From a virus: a DNA stretch of 64,000 nucleotides. The DNA is taken from positions 64,001-128,000 of IMG/VR virus record IMGVR_UViG_3300027911_000001. One strand, written 5' to 3'. Of the stretch, positions 57,463 through 64,000 are shown one piece after another. Every line of letters starts with the position of its first letter. Position 1 is the first letter of the stretch. The translations under genes were made by a program, and so were the position numbers. The notes beneath the pieces are model-generated. The model had not been told where the DNA came from, ran no database searches, and was given only the letters and a program-made list of their open reading frames with translations.

Positions 57463-60400
57463 TTATGTTTCTACAAAAATACTTAGAACGGCCATCTCGT
57501 TAGATTTCATAGCCCTTTTTTTCATGAAAATCGTACATATAGAGCCTTTTTTTACGCCTTCTGGATATTCAAGTTCACCAGAATCATAACTAGGCCACAG
57601 GACTTTTTCAACAATAGTCCCGTTACCACAATCTACAATCATCTTTAGCGCTCTTTTGGTTCCCTTGGAATAGGAAAACTCTTTGGCTTCGATTATGTAA
57701 CAAGTCACAGCTACATATATATCTCTTTCCACTTGAGAGCCTTCTAGCTTATCTAGGCGCCCTAGCACGCTGCCATCAACTAAAAGAACCGACTTGCCCC
57801 AGATAGGATCTATAACCTTACCTTGATTTGTGTTTTCGTCTAATATTTTGCTGTATTTTTTACCCAAATCATGCAGATCGATAGGCATCGTTGGCAAGAC
57901 TTGCTTTTTCATAGCTGCATCTTTAAGAGGATGTAGGTCAATATATTCTTGCGGGACCTTACCTTCCTTTGGTTGCAAGGCCCTCATTTTTTTCAGCTTT
58001 TGATCGGCTTCTGCTTTTTTATCTCTAAACTTTTTAATTTCGACGGCATTTTCATAAGCCTTAAGTTTTTCAATTAAAGAAGAGCTGGGAGGAAATAGAC
58101 TATCCATAATGCCAACGTGAATCAGCTTATGAGACAAAGAAGGTCCCGCAACGTCTTTGTCTACAAAATCTTGGATGTCTTTATATGGACGATTAGCGAC
58201 GATAGGCTCGATAGTTTTTTCACCGATACCTCTTATAATACCAAGTTTTGCTCTAATTTTATGATTAGTATAATCAGGAACCATTTGATCGCTAGATAAG
58301 TTAATATCAGGAGGAGCTACCAAATGTTTTGTATGTGGCCAGAATTTCCCTGTAACTTCTTTTTCATCTGCATTTGTTAATACCGCAGCCCACCACGCCA
58401 AAGGATAATTATGGCGCAAAAACATGCAGGCATATGTAATATATGCATAACTAACAGCATGGCTCTTATTGAAAGAATAACGTCCGAAAGTTTCGATACG
58501 ATTCCATAACATCTCGGCCTCTTCTTTGCTCATAAGCTTAGAAGCACCGGCAATGAATTTAGGGCGTTGATTTGCTAATTCAACAGCCTTTTTCTTACCA
58601 ATATTTTCTCTTAGGATCTCAGCTTCTTGTCCTGAAAATCCACCGATTTCTTTTGCAATCTTGGTAATTTGTTCTTGATAAACTAAAACAGAATATGTCT
58701 CTGGGATAAGCTTATCTAAGATCTTAATATCCTCATAAGAATTTCCATTCCTACGATAGACGTATTCTTGGGCCATATTCCTGCCCGTATTTTCGTCGAT
58801 GAAATCTAACGGACCTGGGCGAACCAAGGATAAAATGACAGCTAAATCATCGATACTTTTAGGTAGAATGTCTTTTACGAAAGGGATCATTGACTTTGTA
58901 TTGATCTGAAAACATGTCTCAGTATCACCATTCCACACAGATTTAAAGGCTTCCTCATCGGAAGGCAAATCCCAAACATAGGTGTCTTTGGTGCCATGCA
59001 TAAAATGCCCAACGCGATATAATTGATTTTCTTCTTTATTAATCAAATCTAAACAAACTCTGATATCAGCCAATTGGTGAATAACTAGTAGGTCGTATTT
59101 GACGAGCCCGCTTTCTTCGCAAGCTTTAGCTTCCGGCTGCGTAATGTTGCCTTCTTTGGTTGGAACGGTGTTATAAATGGGCTCATTGCTAAGAATGAAA
59201 GCGCTGGCATGGCGACTTACAGATCTAACCAATCCTAAGGATTTCTTAACAACTTCCCATTCCTTTGGGTAGTCTGTGGAATATTTTTGTAGATCTTCGT
59301 TTTGCTCAATTAAACCAGGATGAACGTTGCCGTCATCATCCTCATAACCAAACACATACTTTTGGTCTGAGACTCCCTGGGGAGGCTGCGGTAAGCCTTC
59401 CGACAATAGAGCTATCTTTGGGGATACCTTACCATTAAAATATCGATCTACGTCCTTGATAGCGCTTTTGAGCCTTACGGTAGTCCGAGTAGATACCTGG
59501 GCGGCCTTGCTACCCCAGCGTTTATAAAGGTAACCAGAATGACCGTCTTCGCCCACCAAAAGCTCTCTAGACTCTAAATCTGAGTCGATATCAGCTAATG
59601 CATTTCTATTAATACGATCCATAGAATAGAACCGTGAGAAAGATAGCTCGTGTCTAAATGGATTAACCTGCGTAATACCTAATAGGTAAACCAATAGAGA
59701 ACCGGCTGCAGAACCTCGTCCAGGGCCTGTAAGCTGCCCATTTTCCTTGTAATGATCTAAGATGTCGCATATAGGCAGGAAATAGGCAGTCATATCCATT
59801 TTACCATTTCGATGAATAACGTCTAGTTCTTCCTTTAGTCTAGCCTCATAAATAGGGTCTCCCCATTTCATACGACCGTTTTTCTCTATCTTGGCCATGA
59901 TTTGTTTTATGGGCTCTTCAGCGCCTACATCGGCTAATTTCCATGTGTACTTTAGCTCAAAGCCATCAAAAAGCCTAGCCCAGGAGTCGTTATTTGCTAA
60001 TATTTTAGCGGTTTCTTCCATTGGAAGTCCCATATATTGATCTAGGTACTCGATAATCTCCAAATTAGTTTTCATGTGTTGGTTGGCAGCAATACGGCTC
60101 TTGCCCTCCAAAACTACATTTTGGACTGGTTTGTCATTTTTATTAGCATAATACGCATAATCTGATACCAAAACAGGGACCGTGTATCGTCTAGCAAGAG
60201 CATAAAGGAATTTATTAACCTTTAGGGTTACATCAAAAGGAAGAGGCAGAAAGCCTTCGTGAGTGCCCACCGACAAAATATCTTTGCCTACTTCAGAGTA
60301 AACCCCATTTGCTACTTTGGAAACAACTCTGGTATGGCCAGGACGATCAACCAGATCTGAAGCCTTGATTTTTCTTGCTCTATCTGTAGTCAAAAAATCA

Positions 60401-61014
60401 GTAGCAAGCAATGCATCCTTGGTTTTGTCAGTATATACAATTTCAACCACTCTTGCAAACTTTTTGCTCCATGGTTCAGCGATCATTGCAACTCTAAGTC
60501 TACCAGGGAAAAGGGAGTTTAGTTTTTCAAATAGTTTAAGTCCAATATTGGCGTCTGAGGCTAAGAAAGCTTTGCCTACTATGTCATGTTCACCGCCAAT
60601 AACAATATTGATTTTGTGCTTAGATAAGATTTCTAAATCGGTCCAGGTCAAAAGGTTCTGCTTTTCATCTCTAATATTTATGGTTTGAAAATCTGTCCTG
60701 GAAATCAATTGGCAAAGCGCCTGATAAGCATCTTGGTTTTCAGCATAAGCTGTAATTAGGAAATATTTGCAACGATCGGCTTTTGTGCCCGAAGTTATCG
60801 GACATGAGGGATCTTTAAAATATAGCTGAATCCCTAAGATGGGCTTAATACCACTCTTCTTGGCAGCGCTATAAGTCTTCAAAGCTGAATACAGATATCC
60901 AAGATCTGTGCAAGCGAAATGGGTGCGTTTTAATTCCTTGGCACGGTCCAAAAGAACCTGGAGTGTGCTTGCGCTTAGATAGGACTCAGGCATACTGTGA
61001 CAAGACACGTTCAT
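57463..61014 (-). CDS. dnaE: DNA polymerase III alpha subunit (family C, DnaE-like)
   Basis: 1183 residues, normal DnaE length. PGRGSAAGS (431-439) is the nucleotide-binding motif and D475-I-D477-S-D479 holds the catalytic Asp pair. YAYITYACMFLRHNYPLAWWAAVLTNAD is the helix-hairpin region of the fingers. The N-terminal PHP domain is present but its metal sites are altered: CHSM replaces HxHS and CTDLG replaces TDHG, so it is probably inactive. Proofreading would come from the exonuclease encoded at 61265. A 4-nt overlap joins the small gene before. Confidence 0.92.
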   Translation of the reverse strand: MNVSCHSMPESYLSASTLQVLLDRAKELKRTHFACTDLGYLYSALKTYSAAKKSGIKPILGIQLYFKDPSCPITSGTKADRCKYFLITAYAENQDAYQALCQLISRTDFQTINIRDEKQNLLTWTDLEILSKHKINIVIGGEHDIVGKAFLASDANIGLKLFEKLNSLFPGRLRVAMIAEPWSKKFARVVEIVYTDKTKDALLATDFLTTDRARKIKASDLVDRPGHTRVVSKVANGVYSEVGKDILSVGTHEGFLPLPFDVTLKVNKFLYALARRYTVPVLVSDYAYYANKNDKPVQNVVLEGKSRIAANQHMKTNLEIIEYLDQYMGLPMEETAKILANNDSWARLFDGFELKYTWKLADVGAEEPIKQIMAKIEKNGRMKWGDPIYEARLKEELDVIHRNGKMDMTAYFLPICDILDHYKENGQLTGPGRGSAAGSLLVYLLGITQVNPFRHELSFSRFYSMDRINRNALADIDSDLESRELLVGEDGHSGYLYKRWGSKAAQVSTRTTVRLKSAIKDVDRYFNGKVSPKIALLSEGLPQPPQGVSDQKYVFGYEDDDGNVHPGLIEQNEDLQKYSTDYPKEWEVVKKSLGLVRSVSRHASAFILSNEPIYNTVPTKEGNITQPEAKACEESGLVKYDLLVIHQLADIRVCLDLINKEENQLYRVGHFMHGTKDTYVWDLPSDEEAFKSVWNGDTETCFQINTKSMIPFVKDILPKSIDDLAVILSLVRPGPLDFIDENTGRNMAQEYVYRRNGNSYEDIKILDKLIPETYSVLVYQEQITKIAKEIGGFSGQEAEILRENIGKKKAVELANQRPKFIAGASKLMSKEEAEMLWNRIETFGRYSFNKSHAVSYAYITYACMFLRHNYPLAWWAAVLTNADEKEVTGKFWPHTKHLVAPPDINLSSDQMVPDYTNHKIRAKLGIIRGIGEKTIEPIVANRPYKDIQDFVDKDVAGPSLSHKLIHVGIMDSLFPPSSSLIEKLKAYENAVEIKKFRDKKAEADQKLKKMRALQPKEGKVPQEYIDLHPLKDAAMKKQVLPTMPIDLHDLGKKYSKILDENTNQGKVIDPIWGKSVLLVDGSVLGRLDKLEGSQVERDIYVAVTCYIIEAKEFSYSKGTKRALKMIVDCGNGTIVEKVLWPSYDSGELEYPEGVKKGSICTIFMKKRAMKSNEMAVLSIFVET

Positions 61015-61268
61015 TCAGAATCCTTTGGTTTTCTAGAATTCATTTTTTCAAGCATTAGCATTACTTTGGTATGCCTATCAGACATATACTTATCGTATTT
61101 CTTATAATCACGATAAAAATCTATACAAAAAATATGAGTCAGTAGAATAATGTGAATGGTAAATCCACCGCCAGGAATCTTTTTATGGTGCTTAAACCAA
61201 GAAAGACCCCATTTAATATTGCAATCTGGTTCGTGGAAATTACCTACTAATTCAAATTTAACTTTCAT
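61011..61268 (-). CDS. small protein between exonuclease and polymerase
   Basis: 85 residues, His-rich and aromatic (WGLSWFKHHKKIPGGGFTIHIILLTHIFCIDFYRDYKKYDKYMSDRH). Coupled by ATGA overlaps on both sides (61265-61268 and 61011-61014), so it is made together with the polymerase and exonuclease. Could be a theta-like linker subunit, but no similarity is visible. Confidence 0.62.
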   Translation of the reverse strand: MKVKFELVGNFHEPDCNIKWGLSWFKHHKKIPGGGFTIHIILLTHIFCIDFYRDYKKYDKYMSDRHTKVMLMLEKMNSRKPKDSE

Positions 61269-61909
61269 TCTGACTCCAGCAATGAGATCAGGTCCACCTG
61301 TTGGCTTCCGCCGTCTTTTTTGCTAGCCATTAGTTCCAAAAGCTTCTTGTAGACTTCGACTGTGGCTAAGGTGTCAGCTTTAGCTGTATGGGCTTGACCC
61401 ATGGAAATATCGAAATACTTAACCATACTTACAAGGGTTCCAGTATCTGGCGGTAGCCACTGGGCATCTTTTAGAAAGTTCACGACTACTTTTGGATCTA
61501 CTTGATTATAGCTAATCATGGAATCCCATTCTTTAAATGGCAAAACGTAAGCTTGTACGAATGCTACGTCGAATCCTAGATTATATCCCAAAGCTCTTAG
61601 GTTGCTATATTTTCCAGATTTCTTCAAATGTCTTTTTAACATTTCTGTTATTTTTACTTTAGCTTCAGAATAAGTGATAGTTTCTGGATCTTCCAGATGT
61701 TGATTAATATTGATTCCATTTACTTTTAGAGCCTGTTCTTCTGCCAAAGGGAGGCGCCCATCATTAGGCTTAAGTTTTAAATCTAGTTCTTCAACTACTT
61801 TAAAATCTTCAGTAACTACAGCCATGTACAATGTGAGTAAATCGGAAGTCAAAGGGCTAAACCCTCCGGTCTCGCTATCCATCGCAATAAAAAATCCTGG
61901 GTTTGACAT
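61265..61909 (-). CDS. dnaQ: DnaQ-like proofreading exonuclease (DEDDh)
   Basis: 214 residues. D11-S-E13 (AMDSETGG), D114 (GYNLGFD) and H174...D179 (AHTAKAD) are the DEDDh catalytic residues of epsilon-type exonucleases. The C-terminal QQVDLISLLESE resembles a short peptide for contact with a clamp or polymerase. Coupled with the DnaE gene, so it is probably its proofreading subunit. Confidence 0.85.
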   Translation of the reverse strand: MSNPGFFIAMDSETGGFSPLTSDLLTLYMAVVTEDFKVVEELDLKLKPNDGRLPLAEEQALKVNGININQHLEDPETITYSEAKVKITEMLKRHLKKSGKYSNLRALGYNLGFDVAFVQAYVLPFKEWDSMISYNQVDPKVVVNFLKDAQWLPPDTGTLVSMVKYFDISMGQAHTAKADTLATVEVYKKLLELMASKKDGGSQQVDLISLLESE

Positions 61910-62091
61910 TAAGTTTGCCTCAAGAATTCTGGAGAATAGATGTGGGGCTCTTCTTTGTTGCTGAAATATTCATCCATTTGCGCCGATAATCCGATAAAAG
62001 GGTAGACTTCATCGGTATATTTCATATCCTTATCAAGTTCGTCTGCCATTTTTTTGAAACCTGACATAACATCTTCGTCTCGATTTTTCAT
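61909..62091 (-). CDS. small acidic protein, unknown
   Basis: 60 residues from ATG 62091, with AAAGGA about 8 nt upstream; the longer frame to 62145 is inside the gene before. MKNRDEDVMSGFKKMADELDKDMKYTDEVYPFIGLSAQMDEYF... is acidic. Its stop overlaps the exonuclease start by 1 nt. Confidence 0.58.
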   Translation of the reverse strand: MKNRDEDVMSGFKKMADELDKDMKYTDEVYPFIGLSAQMDEYFSNKEEPHIYSPEFLRQT

Positions 62092-62092
62092 A

Positions 62093-62917
62093 CTATTTCC
62101 TTTGATCGCACTTTTCGCAATAATCATATTGCTCAGTGAAACCATGGTAATTCTTCCAAGAATGGTCGCAAGTTTTTACAGTCTTAGGCGAATCAAACCA
62201 TTCCGTTACTGTGATCCTGCCTTCTCCTCCAGGTCCATCGCATTTGCTACCACCAGAACCGCCCGATCCTCCGCCCCCAATCATTCGAACATAATAGCTC
62301 ATTCCATTGGAAGCATTTGCAGTAGGAAGGGTCACCGTAATAATACCGTTACCTGCTAAAAAAGGAGCATCGTCTTTTTCTTCTTTACAGGAAGAGTCTA
62401 AGTCATTTAAAAACACCGAGTAATCTTGAAGCCTTTCTCTAAAAGTCACATCGTCCTCAACCTCTTTAGAGATAATACTAGCTACATTTCTAAACATGCC
62501 AAGCCATTTTCTCCCCAAATCGTCCAGTTGTTGGCCCTGGGCGACATCTAAAACGTCATCAAATACATATTCTAGCAGACTTCCGAAAGGCTTGCTTAAG
62601 ATAACTTCTTGAAGAGTCCCTTCTAAAAATAAACGAAGCATATGCGTAACAGTGCTTTCCCATAAGGTTTCGGGTTGGAGACCGGTGAGAGTCTTATACT
62701 GGAAGACTTCGCTAAAACGTTGAGCATTTTCAAAAATAGTAACGTTGATTGCATATTTTGTAGCGTCTACAGCATGATCCGGCGCAAGAGAGGTAACAAG
62801 CGACTTATAAGTTTGCGGATCAACAATCATAGCCCTACCGTCGTCTTCTGTATTAAAATCACGGTCTAAAGGTGATTTTGGCACTATCCATTTAAAATGT
62901 TTGATTTCTTGGCTCAT
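62093..62917 (-). CDS. unknown protein with glycine-rich segment and zinc-like C-terminus
   Basis: 274 residues. A helical N-terminal part (about 35-180) is followed by a fibre-like beta stretch (NGIITVTLPTANASNGMSYYVRMIGGGG), a glycine-rich run (about 214-234) and a C-terminal Cys/His cluster (CDHSW, CEKC, about 250-270). The beta and glycine-rich part looks like the tail adhesin at 40817 (VKMVGGGG...IYVEEF). Not a usual replication protein. ATGA overlap with the RNase H gene. Confidence 0.58.
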   Translation of the reverse strand: MSQEIKHFKWIVPKSPLDRDFNTEDDGRAMIVDPQTYKSLVTSLAPDHAVDATKYAINVTIFENAQRFSEVFQYKTLTGLQPETLWESTVTHMLRLFLEGTLQEVILSKPFGSLLEYVFDDVLDVAQGQQLDDLGRKWLGMFRNVASIISKEVEDDVTFRERLQDYSVFLNDLDSSCKEEKDDAPFLAGNGIITVTLPTANASNGMSYYVRMIGGGGSGGSGGSKCDGPGGEGRITVTEWFDSPKTVKTCDHSWKNYHGFTEQYDYCEKCDQRK

Positions 62918-63528
62918 CTGAATCTTTCCTTCCTAATCTCAATAGAACTACCACGCTTACCGTGGATATCTTTACTATAGTCTTCTACTAAGTTACTTGT
63001 CAAGTCAATAATTTTTAATTCGTCGCCGTACCAAAGACAAACGATCCCTTCTTTTCTGGTGCCAATCTTGGTTTCTTTAGTCTTTTCAATGGGTTTACTT
63101 TCTATTCCAAGCCTAGCCTCATTAGCAAGCTTATCACAGCGCTCATTATGCTCGTGACCCGCATGCCCCTTTACCCATTTGGTCTTTACGTTTAAGCGTT
63201 TAACCAAAAATTGGAGCTGCTTGAACTTATCTATCTTATTTTGTTGTTTAAATCTATAGGTTCCGCTAGCCCATCCCAAAACGATCTGGGAGTCGGAGCA
63301 TAGCGTAACGTCTGGGTCTTTATAAATTGCCGGGTATGCGATTATATGTTTTAAAACTTCTGCTAAACCCATTATGGCGCCCATCAACTCTGCATCGTTA
63401 TTTGACGCCCCAGACATATGTCCAGAACCCTCAGAAAGCTTTTCTCCATCAATAACTATGACATATCCATAGCCACCCGGCTTGGTCGGAACAGTCGCCG
63501 AACCGTCTGAGTAGACCAGGATTTCCAC
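62914..63528 (-). CDS. rnhA: ribonuclease H type I
   Basis: 204 residues. Catalytic D8 (YSDGS), E47 (NNDAEL), D79 (CSDSQ) and the late HNERCDKLAN with the fourth Asp; WVKGHAGHEHNE holds the family His. Cuts RNA in RNA-DNA hybrids and removes primers. About 50 extra residues follow the catalytic core (ESKPIEKTKETK...), a basic tail of unknown role. Confidence 0.88.
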   Translation of the reverse strand: MEILVYSDGSATVPTKPGGYGYVIVIDGEKLSEGSGHMSGASNNDAELMGAIMGLAEVLKHIIAYPAIYKDPDVTLCSDSQIVLGWASGTYRFKQQNKIDKFKQLQFLVKRLNVKTKWVKGHAGHEHNERCDKLANEARLGIESKPIEKTKETKIGTRKEGIVCLWYGDELKIIDLTSNLVEDYSKDIHGKRGSSIEIRKERFR

Positions 63529-63767
63529 TAGGTAACTTCCTTTTTAAGCATCTCCACGGCTTCTAGATAGATCTTTTCTACTTCTTCTTCGCTTAGCATC
63601 AAAAGCCTAGCAATGGTCTTATCCTTGATCTCACCTTGATTTTGAGATAAATACTTAATCAATGAGTTACCGTTTTTGGCACTTCTGATAAAGTCTGGAT
63701 CCTCTAAGATCTTTTTCTTTAAGAAATCGTTAAACACTGCGCTTACCAAATTTCCCTTGGAGTACAT
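63528..63767 (-). CDS. small helical protein, unknown
   Basis: 79 residues from ATG 63767 (AAGGAG 7 nt upstream). Helices NLVSAVFNDFLKKKILEDPDFIRSAKNGNSLIKYLS and DKTIARLLMLSEEEVEKIYLEAVEMLKKE: the second part looks like a short HTH-like pair. The frame extends to 63797 but the binding site favours 63767. 1-nt overlap with the RNase H start. Confidence 0.58.
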   Translation of the reverse strand: MYSKGNLVSAVFNDFLKKKILEDPDFIRSAKNGNSLIKYLSQNQGEIKDKTIARLLMLSEEEVEKIYLEAVEMLKKEVT

Positions 63768-63993
63768 TGTTGTCTCCTTGTTTTGATAACTTATCATAGG
63801 CCTCTCTGTTCTGTTTTATGTAACTTTCAATTTCAAGACTAGCTTTATCATTTAAAGAAAGATCGTTTTTTAATTGACCAAGCCTAACTTTGGTCTTTTT
63901 TAAGTTTTCTTTTGATTTTTTATATTCTTCAGCAATAGCAACAGTTTTGTTCTTTTTCAAAAAATCAATATTCTCTTGAAGTTTTCTTTCCAT
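63730..63993 (-). CDS. small coiled-coil protein
   Basis: 87 residues, almost entirely charged coiled coil (RKLQENIDFLKKNKTVAIAEEYKKSKENLKKTKVRLGQLKNDL...). Start ATG 63993 at the right edge; its binding site would lie mostly outside the window. Overlaps the next gene by about 38 nt. Function unknown. Confidence 0.55.
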   Translation of the reverse strand: MERKLQENIDFLKKNKTVAIAEEYKKSKENLKKTKVRLGQLKNDLSLNDKASLEIESYIKQNREAYDKLSKQGDNNVLQGKFGKRSV

Positions 63994-64000
63994 ACTAGAT

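Overview
The window is part of a large tailed double-stranded DNA phage with a contractile tail (myovirus type). It is AT-rich and densely packed, with many ATGA start/stop overlaps. A Gram-negative host is inferred from two predicted lipoproteins with lipoboxes and a predicted outer-membrane barrel related to lipid A deacylases. No integrase, tRNA or CRISPR array was recognised, and the host genus cannot be named from the sequence.

Layout. (1) 1-10985, plus strand: nucleotide metabolism (nrdB, a deoxyribosyltransferase-like gene, nrdA, thyX), two HAD phosphatase-like genes, a low-molecular-weight phosphatase-like gene and many small phage proteins, driven by sigma70-like promoters. (2) 10988-11663: a gene-free block read here as three tandem minus-strand structured RNAs. 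Each starts exactly 7 nt after a TATGATATA-like promoter, and each is closed by a terminal helix that abuts a 5-bp hairpin with an 8-nt loop. This is the most unusual part of the window. (3) 11658-13688, minus strand: a small envelope-related operon (lipoprotein, membrane proteins, PagL-like barrel). (4) 13852-43504, mostly plus strand: tail tape measure, baseplate hub, spike, gp53-gp25 fusion, two J-like wedge proteins, and tail fibres and adhesins. Minus-strand cargo is embedded in it: a lipoprotein metalloprotease at 20906, and an exonuclease and zinc-ribbon genes at 31829-34161. (5) 43509-63993, minus strand: small zinc-binding proteins, an aminotransferase, a CYTH phosphatase, an ImmA-like protease, and the replication genes (AEP-like primase, DnaB-like helicase, RecA/UvsX, ssDNA-binding protein, DNA polymerase III alpha, DnaQ-like exonuclease, RNase H). 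A GIY-YIG homing endonuclease and a secreted subtilase are inserted among them.

Regulation. Two promoter classes are visible. Sigma70-like promoters (TTGACA, 17-18 bp, TAnnnT) serve metabolism, replication and cargo genes, and several lie so close to the ATG that the mRNA should be leaderless. A second class, TATGATATA without a -35 box, precedes structural genes, the lipoprotein protease and each of the three RNAs, and is inferred to be the late promoter. A further motif, AATCTTTA, recurs in the 5' regions of seven plus-strand genes and one minus-strand gene.

All product names come from reading motifs by eye. No database search or folding program was run.
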